Part shown: positions 1 through 7,727 of the stretch, piece by piece
How positions within the stretch are numbered: position 1 is the first letter of the stretch
Layout: each line of letters begins with the position of its first letter
Assembly (NCBI GenBank): GCA_016219875.1
Contig: JACRJZ010000129.1
Coordinates: 1-64,000, forward strand
Direction: 5' to 3'
Length of the DNA stretch: 64,000 nt
From: Verrucomicrobiota bacterium
GTDB lineage: Bacteria > Verrucomicrobiota > Verrucomicrobiia > Limisphaerales > JACRJZ01
Position numbers and translations under genes: made by a program
The notes under the pieces: model-generated
Told to the model about the DNA's origin: nothing
What the model saw: only the letters and a program-made list of their open reading frames with translations
Databases searched by the model: none

Positions 1-47
1 GGCAGAGCGCCGCGGCTTCCACTTCTGAAGATCGGCGGCGCTCTGCC
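1..47. repeat. Short palindrome at the window edge
   Basis: Positions 1-13 (GGCAGAGCGCCGC) and 35-47 are a perfect 13-bp inverted repeat around a 21-nt loop. It is read through in frame by the partial gene at 3-1157, so it is either inside that gene's coding sequence or at its 5' end. It resembles the other hairpin repeats of this window in style but not in sequence. Confidence 0.7.
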
Positions 48-1157
48 GAGACGCCGCTACGGGGACAAGGCTCGTGGAAAGCGTGGCGTGAGATCGAAGT
101 CGCCGCCAAAGGCAACGCGTGGGTGGAGTTCAAGCCCGACGAGGCAGGCGCGTGGGTCCGTCTCAAGGCCAGCCGCGATTGCGGCAAGGCAACGGCCTTC
201 TTCCACTTCAGCAACGCCGACCGCCGCGGCACCAAGCCGGCCACGATGTTCGCCGGCTTGGCCAAGCCGGGTGACAAAGCCGTCTCCGGCGGCCTGCTCT
301 ACGCGCGGGGCGCGAACTTGAGGACGCTCCGCTTCGCTGCCGAAACGCGCGGAGCCGCGACGAGCGGCGAAAGTTGTTACGACCTCGACGCGAACCTGAC
401 GCTGCGCCGGACCGACGACAGCGCCGGGCTGGTGTGGATGCGGAAGAACTTGGCCATCCCAACGGGCGTGATCAGCGCCGACGCCGCCTCGGTGCTTTAC
501 GTGGACGAACAGGGCCGGCGCTGGCGTTTGCCCAAAGGGGACGCCGCGTTCGACGGCCCCGGTCTGCTGGGCGACGAGCGCGTGGCGCGCGAGGTTTGCA
601 CGGAGCGTGATCTGCTCAATGTCCACGGCACCTTTTATGAACTGCCGGCGGAGAACGCGGGCGGCTTCACCAAAGTGCGGCCCATCGCCACGCACAACCG
701 CCGCATCAAAGACTACGCTTCGTGGCGCGGCTTGCTCGTGATGAGTGGGGTGGCAGCCGACGCGCCCAAGGACAACCCGCATCTCATCCGCTCCGACGAC
801 GGCCAATGCGCGCTCTGGGTAGGCGCGGTGGATGACTTGTGGCAGTTCGGCAAGCCGCGAGGGCAAGGCGGCCCGTGGAAGGACACCGCGGTCAAGGCCG
901 GCGAGCCGGGCGATGCCTACTTGATGACCGGCTACGACCAGAAGCGGCTGGTCCTCGCGCACGCGGCCACGGTGCCCATTACGTTCCGGGTGGAAGCGGA
1001 TTTCACCGGCACAGGCACATGGGCCGTCTATCGCGAGTTGACGGTGCCGCCAGGCGTGGCGCAGGAACACCGGTTCCCGGATTCGTTCGCGGCCTACTGG
1101 GTGCGACTCCGCGCCGGCACGGACTGCCAAGCGTCCGCCACGTTCCATTACGAGTGA
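3..1157 (+). CDS. Unknown protein, 3' part (runs off left edge)
   Basis: The frame is open from position 3 to a TGA at 1155-1157, so the true start lies outside the window; the first internal ATG is at 123. About 384 residues are visible. Two related segments, AWVRLKASRDCGKATAFFHF near the start and YWVRLRAGTDCQASATFHYE at the very end, show an internal duplication of a beta-rich unit with a conserved Asp-Cys. I do not recognise a catalytic motif. The protein resembles uncharacterised proteins of Planctomycetes/Verrucomicrobia by general appearance only. The first visible residues translate the palindrome at 1-47. It converges on the esterase gene at 1466. Confidence 0.75.
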   Translation, partial: QSAAASTSEDRRRSAETPLRGQGSWKAWREIEVAAKGNAWVEFKPDEAGAWVRLKASRDCGKATAFFHFSNADRRGTKPATMFAGLAKPGDKAVSGGLLYARGANLRTLRFAAETRGAATSGESCYDLDANLTLRRTDDSAGLVWMRKNLAIPTGVISADAASVLYVDEQGRRWRLPKGDAAFDGPGLLGDERVAREVCTERDLLNVHGTFYELPAENAGGFTKVRPIATHNRRIKDYASWRGLLVMSGVAADAPKDNPHLIRSDDGQCALWVGAVDDLWQFGKPRGQGGPWKDTAVKAGEPGDAYLMTGYDQKRLVLAHAATVPITFRVEADFTGTGTWAVYRELTVPPGVAQEHRFPDSFAAYWVRLRAGTDCQASATFHYE

Positions 1158-1278
1158 ACCGGAGAACGCTCCTCCTCCGGGTGGACGCGAATGAGGAAGC
1201 CCGGCCTCGGAACTCCGGATCCGTCGCCTTGCGCGGTCGGGACTGTGGAAACCACCTGAGACCAGTTCACTGAAGTCC

Positions 1279-1312
1279 GCAACCTTTTGTTGCACCTGCA
1301 ACAAAAGGTTGC
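1279..1312. terminator. Hairpin between convergent genes
   Basis: A perfect 15-bp stem (GCAACCTTTTGTTGC at 1279-1293 pairing with 1298-1312) closes a 4-nt loop. It lies between the convergent ends of the gene at 3-1157 and the esterase at 1466-2227, the expected place for a bidirectional terminator. No long T-tract follows the stem on either strand, so the terminator role is inferred from position and stability. Confidence 0.55.
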
Positions 1313-1367
1313 ACGGGGCATTGGGGTTTGGAATTTAGGCGAAGCTCACTGAGCCTCTTTCGAAACT

Positions 1368-1432
1368 GTAGCCACCGATGTGAGGAGGCTCTGTTTCTCT
1401 TGAAGTTTGAGCCTCCTCACGTCGGCGGCTAC
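1368..1432. repeat. Palindromic repeat element, copy 1
   Basis: This is a 65-bp inverted repeat. The left arm begins GTAGCCACCGATGTGAGGAG, the right arm ends CTCACGTCGGCGGCTAC, and the 24-bp arms differ at two positions. It belongs to the same family as 6188-6252, 38627-38691, 44733-44805 and 62458-62522. Flanks resemble other copies too (TTTCGAAACT on the left, TGAAATCGCCTC on the right), which suggests a longer unit of about 100 bp. This copy is intergenic. Confidence 0.85.
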
Positions 1433-1465
1433 GAAGTCCTGAAATCGCCTCGTCCTTGCCCTGCC

Positions 1466-2227
1466 CTACTTGCCCCGCTGGTGCTGCAGGAACCACTCGT
1501 AGAGTGCGGGGTTGTTGTAGCTTTCCGTCCAGGAATCGTGCTGGGCTTCGGGATAGACGGTGAGCTTCACGTCCGTGCAGCCGGCTTTCTTGAACGCCTC
1601 CACCATGCGCTCAGACTCCTCCAGTCGCACCACCGGGTCTTTGGCGCCGTGAAACGCCCAGACGCCGAGCGATTTCAGGGCCGTCAGTTTCCGGCCGCCC
1701 GCCAGCACCACGCGCACCCATTCGCCGCCGCCGCAGATCGGCGCGATGGCCGCGAAGCGCTCTGGATACTGCGTCCCCAGCGTCCACGTCCCGAAGCCGC
1801 CCATGCTTAGCCCGGTCAGATAGACGCGGTTCGTATCCACGGCGTACTGGTCGATGACGTTGTCCAGGAGGTTCATCAACAGGTCGCTGGACCATGTCTC
1901 GCCGTTGGGGCATTGGGGCGAGACGGTGATGAACGGGAACTCGGGCTTGTCCTTCACGATCTTCGGCGGGCCGTGGACGGCGATTTTCCAGAGATTCGTG
2001 CCGCGCTCGCCCGCGCCGTGGAGGAAGAGGAGCAAAGGCCAACGCTTGCCAGACTTGGCGTCGTAGTCCTTGGGGAGGAAGAGAAGGTAGTTCGCGCGGA
2101 CGGTTTTGGTGATCGTCTTCTCGAACATTTTGGTTTGCTGGACGGTGTCTTGAGCTTTGGCTCGCTTCATGGGAAGGGCGGTGAAAGCTGCGAGGGCAGC
2201 GACGGTGAGGAGGGTGGAGGTTTTCAT
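1466..2227 (-). CDS. Secreted alpha/beta-hydrolase (PHB depolymerase / feruloyl esterase-like)
   Basis: This 253-residue protein has an N-terminal signal peptide (hydrophobic residues 5-19, cleavage near AKA-QD at 26). It shows the alpha/beta-hydrolase layout: oxyanion-loop motif FLHGAGERG (68-76), nucleophile elbow GLSMGG with Ser141, acid Asp197 in GAKDPVV and His230 in EAQHDSW. The same arrangement is known in the predicted peptidase / polyhydroxybutyrate depolymerase / feruloyl esterase group, where the enzyme cleaves esters outside the cytoplasm. The exact substrate cannot be read from the sequence. It follows kdsD on the same strand after a 38-bp gap, so co-transcription is possible but no functional link is evident. 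Confidence 0.85.
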   Translation of the reverse strand: MKTSTLLTVAALAAFTALPMKRAKAQDTVQQTKMFEKTITKTVRANYLLFLPKDYDAKSGKRWPLLLFLHGAGERGTNLWKIAVHGPPKIVKDKPEFPFITVSPQCPNGETWSSDLLMNLLDNVIDQYAVDTNRVYLTGLSMGGFGTWTLGTQYPERFAAIAPICGGGEWVRVVLAGGRKLTALKSLGVWAFHGAKDPVVRLEESERMVEAFKKAGCTDVKLTVYPEAQHDSWTESYNNPALYEWFLQHQRGK

Positions 2228-2265
2228 GGGTTGAAGTCGGCTCCGAGGCGGAGCCAGGGGTTGGA

Positions 2266-3237
2266 TTACATGATCTTGAGTTTCGGCAAATCCTGCAGGT
2301 CCACAAGGCCGACGGGGTAGTTCTTGGAGTTGACCACGATGAGGTCGTCGATGTTGCGCTCGTTGAAAACTTTCAGCGCCTCGACGGCCAGCGCGTCGTC
2401 GCGCACACGGACGGGGTTGCGGGTCATGACGGCGGCGAGGGGCTTGGACAGGACGTGTTCGTCGGCGGCCATGTGCCGGCGCAAATCGCCATCGGTGAAG
2501 ACGCCCACGAGGCGGCCGCGCGCGTCCACGACGCTGACGCTGCCTGCTTTGGCCTGGGTCATCACGAGGAGGGCTTCCTTCACGCTGAGGTTCTGGCGGG
2601 CGATGGAGTTGCGCACGCCGGAGCGCATGATGTCGCGCACGCGCAGGAGGAGGGCGCGGCCAATGGCGCCGGAGGGATGGAACTTGGCGAAGTCCTGCTG
2701 CTTGAACCCACGCGCCTGGAGCACGGCCATCGCCAGGGCATCGCCCATCACCAGCGTGGCCGTGGTGCTGGCGGTGGGCGCGAGGTTGAAGGGGCAGGCC
2801 TCGCGCGGCACGCGCACGTTCAGCGCAAGATCGCTGGACCGCGCCAGCGTGGAGCGCGGGCTGCCGGTCAAAGCGACGATCTTGACGGCAAACCGCTTGA
2901 TGGCGGGCAGGAGGTTCAGCAACTCCTCCGACTCTCCCGAGTAACTCAGCGCGAGCACGGCGTCGCCGTCATTGACGATGCCGAGGTCGCCGTGCAAAGC
3001 ATCGACGCTGTCGAGCAGGACGCTGGTGGAGCCGGTGCTGGTGAGCGTGGCGGCGATCTTGCGGCCGATGTTGCCCGACTTGCCGACCCCCACCACGATG
3101 ATCTTGCCGCGCGTCTGGAGGGTTTCGACCAGCAGGTCCACGGCGCGAGTAAAAGACTCGTCAAGCTGGCTGCGGACCTTCCGAAGGGCGGCCAGTTCGA
3201 CATCGAAGACTTCGCGGGCGCGGACGAGGTGGTTCAT
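2266..3237 (-). CDS. kdsD: Arabinose-5-phosphate isomerase (KdsD/KpsF)
   Basis: A 323-residue protein with an N-terminal SIS sugar-isomerase domain (about 35-175) and two C-terminal CBS domains (about 203-323), the usual KdsD architecture and length. It interconverts ribulose-5-phosphate and arabinose-5-phosphate in the cytoplasm, the first step to Kdo of lipopolysaccharide. The residues known to be catalytic in E. coli KdsD (Lys59, Glu111, Glu152, His193) fall at Lys53 (GVGKSG), Glu105 (YSGESEE), Glu146 (VPREACP) and His187 (KFHPSG), all conserved with a constant offset of six. The start ATG overlaps the stop of the PIN gene by ATGA (3234-3237), so translation is probably coupled to that gene. 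Confidence 0.95.
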   Translation of the reverse strand: MNHLVRAREVFDVELAALRKVRSQLDESFTRAVDLLVETLQTRGKIIVVGVGKSGNIGRKIAATLTSTGSTSVLLDSVDALHGDLGIVNDGDAVLALSYSGESEELLNLLPAIKRFAVKIVALTGSPRSTLARSSDLALNVRVPREACPFNLAPTASTTATLVMGDALAMAVLQARGFKQQDFAKFHPSGAIGRALLLRVRDIMRSGVRNSIARQNLSVKEALLVMTQAKAGSVSVVDARGRLVGVFTDGDLRRHMAADEHVLSKPLAAVMTRNPVRVRDDALAVEALKVFNERNIDDLIVVNSKNYPVGLVDLQDLPKLKIM

Positions 3238-3698
3238 GAGGCGACGGGCGGCGGCGCAGGGATGTTGGCTGGATGGACCAGCGTGAGGCCGGGGATGCCG
3301 TCGAAGTCGGAGGGGTTAAGCGTGAGCAAGTGTGTCAGGCCGTGGGCAAACATCACGGCCGCGAGGCGGGCATCGTGGACTTTCTTGCCTTTGATTTGGT
3401 GCGTGGTGACGAGGTCAAGCCAACGTGGAAAGACCTCCGCTTTGTCTTCCAGCAGCGGAAACTGGTTCCTGACTTGGTCAAGCTCCTGACGCGTCTGGGT
3501 TGAGGTCCATCCCAACCCGTTGTTCCCGACAGGACGGGTGGCCACCGCCCAGAACTCAATGAAGTTCTGCGGTGTGACGAAAGTCTCCTCCCCGTTCTGC
3601 CACATCATCGTGATCGTATTGCGAACCATGCTGTGCTCTGCGCATGCCGAGTCGCAGAACCGCAGCAAGATGTTGGTATCGAGGAGGTGGGCAGCCAT
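3234..3698 (-). CDS. PIN-domain toxin (VapC-like)
   Basis: A 154-residue PIN domain, probably a Mg-dependent ribonuclease acting on RNA in the cytoplasm. The acidic active-site residues are in the usual order: Asp7 in LLDTN, Glu48 in NFIEFW, Asp109 in VHDARL and Asp131 in NPSDFDG. The ATG at 3696-3698 shares one base with the stop of the upstream AbrB-type gene (TGATG), the typical tight coupling of a vapBC-like pair. Its own stop overlaps the kdsD start (ATGA), so it is unusually wedged directly in front of a lipopolysaccharide gene. Upstream in-frame codons exist, but the chosen ATG starts exactly at the first PIN beta strand. Confidence 0.88.
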   Translation of the reverse strand: MAAHLLDTNILLRFCDSACAEHSMVRNTITMMWQNGEETFVTPQNFIEFWAVATRPVGNNGLGWTSTQTRQELDQVRNQFPLLEDKAEVFPRWLDLVTTHQIKGKKVHDARLAAVMFAHGLTHLLTLNPSDFDGIPGLTLVHPANIPAPPPVAS

Positions 3699-4000
3699 CA
3701 CTCGTAAATGCTCTCGCGCCGCAATGCCGCCAAGGGCAATCCGGGGCCACTCTTGTGGCTGTCCACCCAACGCTGAAACGCGGCAATCCGTTCCGCCGTT
3801 GTCGCGGTGGCCCAGAAAGGCGTCTCCTGTTTCACAGCGGCGACGCCGGTGCCCAGTTGGCCTGTTTGGGTGACAGGCGTGAGCGTCAGTTTCGCCTCCT
3901 CCGCCTGCACCCAATAGGGTGTGCCGCGGCGCACCTGGGCCAGCAACTCGCGCGGCAACTGGATCGTGCCGTTCTCGCTGATTTCGACAATGGCCTTCAT
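3698..4000 (-). CDS. AbrB/MazE-type antitoxin
   Basis: A 100-residue protein. The first 40 residues (MKAIVEISENGTIQLPRELL) have the swapped-hairpin AbrB/MazE pattern, with the IQLPREL stretch typical of this DNA-binding fold. The C-terminal half (WATATTAERIAAFQRW...) is amphipathic and probably wraps the PIN toxin. It precedes the toxin and overlaps it by one base, the normal antitoxin-toxin order, and the pair is expected to autoregulate from a promoter in 4001-4094. The assignment rests on N-terminal pattern and context. Confidence 0.8.
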   Translation of the reverse strand: MKAIVEISENGTIQLPRELLAQVRRGTPYWVQAEEAKLTLTPVTQTGQLGTGVAAVKQETPFWATATTAERIAAFQRWVDSHKSGPGLPLAALRRESIYE

Positions 4001-4094
4001 AGCGGTCTGTGCTGTCCGACTGGCCGAAGCTACGTCAAGTCCGCCGGAATGGGAAGCGCGTTGGCGTGCGCCGCTCGATTTTCCAGGGCGGCCT

Positions 4095-4234
4095 CAAGCT
4101 CGATCTGGCGACGCCCGGCGCGCGGCTGTCCCAGCCGCAGCCACGCTCGGAACCCGCGGGCACAAGCCTTGTCACGAGTCGCTTTGCCGTTCCTGGTTGC
4201 CGCGGCTGGGACAGCCGCGCGCCAGAACGAGCTT
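4095..4234. repeat. Large imperfect palindrome (GGCTGTCCCAGCC family)
   Basis: The intergenic space 4001-4253 is mostly a palindrome. The left arm (4095-4138) contains GCGCGCGGCTGTCCCAGCCG and the right arm (4196-4234) its reverse complement; both arms begin or end with AAGCTCG[A/T]TCTGGCG. The left arm has a 7-bp insertion. The region between arms holds nothing recognisable. It lies between pheA (end at 4254) and the antitoxin gene, and could act as a transcription barrier or be a mobile repeat. Confidence 0.75.
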
Positions 4235-4253
4235 GAGGCGCCCTCCAGCGGCT

Positions 4254-5315
4254 TCACTCCGCGTTCGGATAGGAGCCGAGCACCTTCACGAAGACGCAAT
4301 GCTCGCCGAGGTCATTCAGCGCCTTGGCGACCTTCGAGTCGTTCACGTGGCCGTCGCAGTCCACGAAGAAGTAATACTCCCACGCCTTCCGCTTGCTGGG
4401 CCGCGACTCGATCTTGGTCATGTTGATGTGGTACTTGCGGAAGGGGATGATCGCGCCGTGCAACGCGCCCACGCGGTCGGCGATGCAGAACATGAGGCTC
4501 GTGCGGTCGCGGCCCGACGGCGGCGGAATCTGGCGGCCCAAGACGAGGAAGCGCGTGGCGTTCCCGGCGTTGTCCTGGACGTTGTGTTCGAGAACGGGCA
4601 GGCCGTAGCGCTCCGCCGCAAGCAGGCCGGCGATGGCCCCGGCGTGAGGTTCCTTGGCCGCCAGCTCGGCCGAGCGGGCGTTGGAGGACGTCTCGATGAT
4701 CTCCGCGTTCGGGAAACTCTTCTGGAGCCAACCGCGGCATTGGGCCAGGGACTGCGGATGGATGTAGAGCTTCTTGATCTGGTTGCGCCGCGCCTTGCTC
4801 ATCAGGCACTGCTGAATGGGCAGGACGATCTGCGCCACAATTTTGAGATCGCTGTCCATGAACATGTCCAGCGTGTGCGTGACGACGCCCTCGGTGGAAT
4901 TCTCAATCGGCACGACGCCAAAGTCGGCGTGGCGCTTGGCGACCTCACTGAAAACTTCGGCGATCGTCTTGAGCGGCGCGTAGCGGAGGCTCGTGCCGAA
5001 GCGCTGCATGGCCGCCTGATGCGTGAACGTCGCCTCCGGGCCGAGGTAGGCGATGGTCATGGGCTTCTCCACCGCCAGGGCGCTGGACATGATCTCGCGA
5101 TAGATGGCGCGGATGGCCTCGTCGGTGAGCGGGCCTTGGTTCGTTTTGCAGACGCGCTGCAGCACGGCGCGCTCGCGGTGCGGGGCGTAAATCTCTTCGC
5201 CGGCGCGGCGCTTGAGGTGGCCGATTTCCAAGACGTGCCGGGTGCGTTCGTTCAGCAGCTTGACGATTTGGGCGTCGATCTTGTCGATGGATTGGCGGTG
5301 GTCGGCGAGACTCAT
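4254..5315 (-). CDS. pheA: Bifunctional chorismate mutase / prephenate dehydratase
   Basis: A 353-residue P-protein for phenylalanine synthesis (chorismate to prephenate to phenylpyruvate), cytoplasmic. The N-terminal chorismate mutase (1-85) shows the AroQ pattern RQSIDKIDAQIVKLLNERT. The prephenate dehydratase domain (about 87-268) has AYLGPEATFTHQAA, PIENSTEGVV and the catalytic-region motif NATRF. The C-terminal ACT domain (about 275-353) has the allosteric motif ESRPSKRKAWEY; the usual GALV stretch reads GALHGAI here. The start overlaps the scpB stop by four bases (ATGA, 5312-5315), so it is the last gene of an scpA-scpB-pheA transcript. Confidence 0.96.
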   Translation of the reverse strand: MSLADHRQSIDKIDAQIVKLLNERTRHVLEIGHLKRRAGEEIYAPHRERAVLQRVCKTNQGPLTDEAIRAIYREIMSSALAVEKPMTIAYLGPEATFTHQAAMQRFGTSLRYAPLKTIAEVFSEVAKRHADFGVVPIENSTEGVVTHTLDMFMDSDLKIVAQIVLPIQQCLMSKARRNQIKKLYIHPQSLAQCRGWLQKSFPNAEIIETSSNARSAELAAKEPHAGAIAGLLAAERYGLPVLEHNVQDNAGNATRFLVLGRQIPPPSGRDRTSLMFCIADRVGALHGAIIPFRKYHINMTKIESRPSKRKAWEYYFFVDCDGHVNDSKVAKALNDLGEHCVFVKVLGSYPNAE

Positions 5316-6070
5316 GGCGTTTCAGGGGCAGCAGGTGGAGTGGTTTCGGTGCTCGCAGCGGCTGGCGCTTCCGACACGGGCTTGGTTTCGCCGGCGGCGG
5401 GAGCGGCCAGCTCCACCGTGCCGTTGCTGTTCATTTCCACGGTTTGCAGTTGCTCCGGCGGGGCGGTGGCCAGGCCCGGATCGACGGTAAGCAACGATTC
5501 CGGTTTCTGGATTGGCAAGCGGCGCAATTCATCCGCCGCCGGCAAGTCCTCCAGGCTGCGCAAGCCGAAGTACTCGATGAACTTCACGGTGGTCCCGTAA
5601 GTGATCGGGCGGCCCGCGGCTTCGGCGCGGCCGACCGGCTGCACGAGTTCGCGCTCCAGCAGCGTCTGCATCACGCCGTCCACGGCCACGCCGCGGATGG
5701 ATTCGATCTCGGCGCGCGTGATCGGCTGGCGGTAGGCAATGATGGCAAGCGTCTCCAGCGCGGGCTGTGAGAGGCGCGCGGGACGATGCTTCTCGCCCAC
5801 GAGCGCCTTGACCCAGGGCGCGAAATCCGGCCGCGTGCAGAATTGCCAGCGCTCCGCCACGCACACCAGGCGATAACTCCGTCCGGCTTCCCCGTGGTCG
5901 CGGACGAGTTCCTCCAACGCGGCCACGACCGCATCTTCCTTCACTTTCTTGAAACTGCGCGCGTCCTCGGACTGCTCGGCGGCGTCGGCCAGCACCCCGC
6001 GGAGTTCCTTCGGAGTCAGCGGCTCTTGCGAAGAGAAGAGGATGGATTCCAGGATGAATTTCAGTTCCAT
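5312..6070 (-). CDS. scpB: Segregation and condensation protein B
   Basis: A 252-residue ScpB. It binds ScpA and the SMC ATPase to form bacterial condensin. Two winged-helix domains are visible: the first begins MELKFILESILFSSQEPLT, the second contains LSQPALETLAIIAYRQPITR and the conserved IRGVAVDGVM. The C-terminal 60 residues (after LRRLPIQKP) are Pro/Ala/Glu-rich and probably disordered. I chose the ATG at 6068-6070 because family homology starts there; an upstream open stretch to 6484 only translates the repeats of 6076-6252. The gene overlaps pheA by ATGA and follows scpA after an unusually long repeat-filled spacer. Confidence 0.94.
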   Translation of the reverse strand: MELKFILESILFSSQEPLTPKELRGVLADAAEQSEDARSFKKVKEDAVVAALEELVRDHGEAGRSYRLVCVAERWQFCTRPDFAPWVKALVGEKHRPARLSQPALETLAIIAYRQPITRAEIESIRGVAVDGVMQTLLERELVQPVGRAEAAGRPITYGTTVKFIEYFGLRSLEDLPAADELRRLPIQKPESLLTVDPGLATAPPEQLQTVEMNSNGTVELAAPAAGETKPVSEAPAAASTETTPPAAPETP

Positions 6071-6075
6071 GTTCG

Positions 6076-6147
6076 GGCAAAAGGCAGAAGGCAAAAGGCA
6101 GAAGGCAAAGAAACGACCACAGACCACAGACCACAGACCACAGACCT
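6076..6147. repeat. Simple repeats between scpA and scpB
   Basis: Two simple arrays sit just before the scpB start: a GGCAAAAGGCAGAA-type array at 6076-6110 and a tandem ACCACAG array at 6117-6147. The first type also occurs in frame inside the agmatine deiminase gene (42091-42124). Confidence 0.85.
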
Positions 6148-6187
6148 GCCCTGAACGACTTTGGACTTTGAAGCCCCTTTCAAAACT

Positions 6188-6252
6188 GTAGCAGCCGACG
6201 TGAGGAGGCTCTGTTTCCCTTGAAGTTTGAGCCTCCTCACGTCGGCTGCTAC
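6188..6252. repeat. Palindromic repeat element, copy 2
   Basis: The 24-bp arms (left begins GTAGCAGCCGACGTGAGGAG, right is the exact reverse complement) flank a 17-nt loop. Flanks extend the symmetry: TTTCAAAACT on the left and GGGGTTTTGAAATCGCCTC on the right. This copy lies in the scpA-scpB spacer and would form a strong hairpin in the polycistronic mRNA. Confidence 0.92.
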
Positions 6253-6329
6253 GGGGTTTTGAAATCGCCTCTTTGGACTTTGGACTTTGGGCTTCATGGA
6301 AGGCAGAAGTGATGAATCGTTGTTCCCTG

Positions 6330-7148
6330 TTACGGGACAGCCAAAGGAGCGGTGCCCGCCGAGACAGGCTCCGCCGTGCTCGCGGCCGGTTCCGACGGAA
6401 CCTGCGGGGCCGCGGGCAACTCAACCGGCGGCGGCGCCTTGGCGATCTCGATTTCGCCGAACGGTTCGTGCTGCACTGCGACAAGCTGGCGGAGGCGGAT
6501 CAACTCCAGCATGGCGAGGAAGGTCACGACGACTTCGGAACGGCTGGTGGCTTGGGCGAAGAGGTCCGAGAACTTCACCGACATCCGCTCGGCCAGCAGC
6601 CGGAGGAGCGCCTCGATTTTCTCGCTGACCGTCCATTTGTCCTCGAACACGTCCCGGGCGTCTTCAGTCTGCGCGACCCGGCGGAGGATGGAGTTGACGG
6701 CGTTGATCAGGTCGAAGAGCGAGACATCCGGGCGGACGGGCGCGGCCTCAAACTGCGGCGCGGCGGGCGTGCGGGTGAAGGAGTTCTCCTGCCGGATTTC
6801 CAACTGCTGCAACTGCGCTGCCGCGTCCTTGAACTTCTTGTATTCGACGAGCTGGCGGATGAGTTCCCAGCGCGGGTCTTCGCCTTCCTCTTCGCCCTCG
6901 GCAGCGACCTGCTGGTCCACGGGCAGCAGTTCGCGGCTCTTGATGTACATGAGCGTGGCGGCCATCACGAGGAACTCGCCGGCGATCTCCAGGTCGAGCA
7001 TCCGCATGACCTCGATGTACTCGAGAAACTGCGTGGCCAAGGCAGTGAGGTTAACCTCGTAAATATCGACCTCCTCCTTCTTGATGAGGTAAAGAAGGAG
7101 GTCCAGCGGTCCCTCAAAGACTTCAAATTTGACTTTGTATTCGGCCAT
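6330..7148 (-). CDS. scpA: Segregation and condensation protein A
   Basis: A 272-residue kleisin subunit of bacterial condensin, bridging the SMC head domains with ScpB. The N-terminal signature FEGPLDLLLYLIKKEEVDIY (10-29) and the segment VMAATLMYIKSRELLPV are typical of ScpA. The middle is acidic (EGEEEGEDPRWE), and a C-terminal winged helix (about 150-240) contains KFSDLFAQATSRSEVVVTFLAMLELIRL. The last 40 residues are Pro/Ala-rich. The ATG at 7146-7148 starts the family homology. It is the first gene of scpA-scpB-pheA, but 259 bp of repeats separate it from scpB. Confidence 0.95.
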   Translation of the reverse strand: MAEYKVKFEVFEGPLDLLLYLIKKEEVDIYEVNLTALATQFLEYIEVMRMLDLEIAGEFLVMAATLMYIKSRELLPVDQQVAAEGEEEGEDPRWELIRQLVEYKKFKDAAAQLQQLEIRQENSFTRTPAAPQFEAAPVRPDVSLFDLINAVNSILRRVAQTEDARDVFEDKWTVSEKIEALLRLLAERMSVKFSDLFAQATSRSEVVVTFLAMLELIRLRQLVAVQHEPFGEIEIAKAPPPVELPAAPQVPSEPAASTAEPVSAGTAPLAVP

Positions 7149-7340
7149 GAACTGCCGGTGGCTACCCCACCGGAGCGCGGCATCGTAGTCAGGGGGGGAG
7201 CCGCTGGCAATGCGATTAAACTCGCGCGGGCGGCCGTGACCAAAAAGCAACTGCCGGTTCACGCGGCAGCGGCCAGGTCGAAGCAAGCACTTCTTGGGTG
7301 GCCGAGACAAGGCTGCCTCCAGCTCGGTTCGGGAGCACTC

Positions 7341-7490
7341 GTAGCGCAGACTTTCCAGTCTGCCGTAGCGCCGGTTTTCCAACCGGCGAGCGTTGGAAGA
7401 AACAAACCGGCTGGAAATTTTACGGCCTTGCCGACTGCCAGTCGGCGCTACGGCAGGTTGAAAACCCGGTGTGCCGGGCGGGAGCTTGAT
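7341..7490. repeat. Nested inverted repeats (GTAGCGC...TTTCCAGTCTGC family)
   Basis: In the 579-bp gap between the divergent scpA and the truncated secreted gene, repeat units beginning GTAGCGC (7341, 7365) are followed by partial reverse complements ending GGCGCTAC (about 7452). The same family forms a clean palindrome at 61362-61500. The rest of 7149-7727 shows a short tandem (GGCCGAGAACGA) near 7500 and nothing else I recognise. Confidence 0.65.
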
Positions 7491-7727
7491 GCAGCCTTGT
7501 GGCCGAGAACGAGGCCGAGAACGAGGCTTGACACCGATGCACTTCGCGGCACACTCCCGCCGTGTCCCCGCACAGCATCCGCTTTCGTGCAACGCGCTTG
7601 CCGTTTGACAAGCAGGACTCCATCGCTGTTTTCCACCACGGGTATCCACTCGGTCTCGCGGCCGCGCAGCCGCCCAAGGCTCCAAAACCACCAACAGTCA
7701 AGCAGCCCACAAACACACAATGCCGCA

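Noticed and set aside
3921..5600. A 559-residue plus-strand frame
   Set aside because: It is antisense to pheA and scpB, both of which are unmistakable on the minus strand.
6071..6484. A longer ScpB starting at 6484
   Set aside because: The upstream part translates microsatellites and the palindromic element and overlaps scpA; the canonical ScpB start is at 6070.
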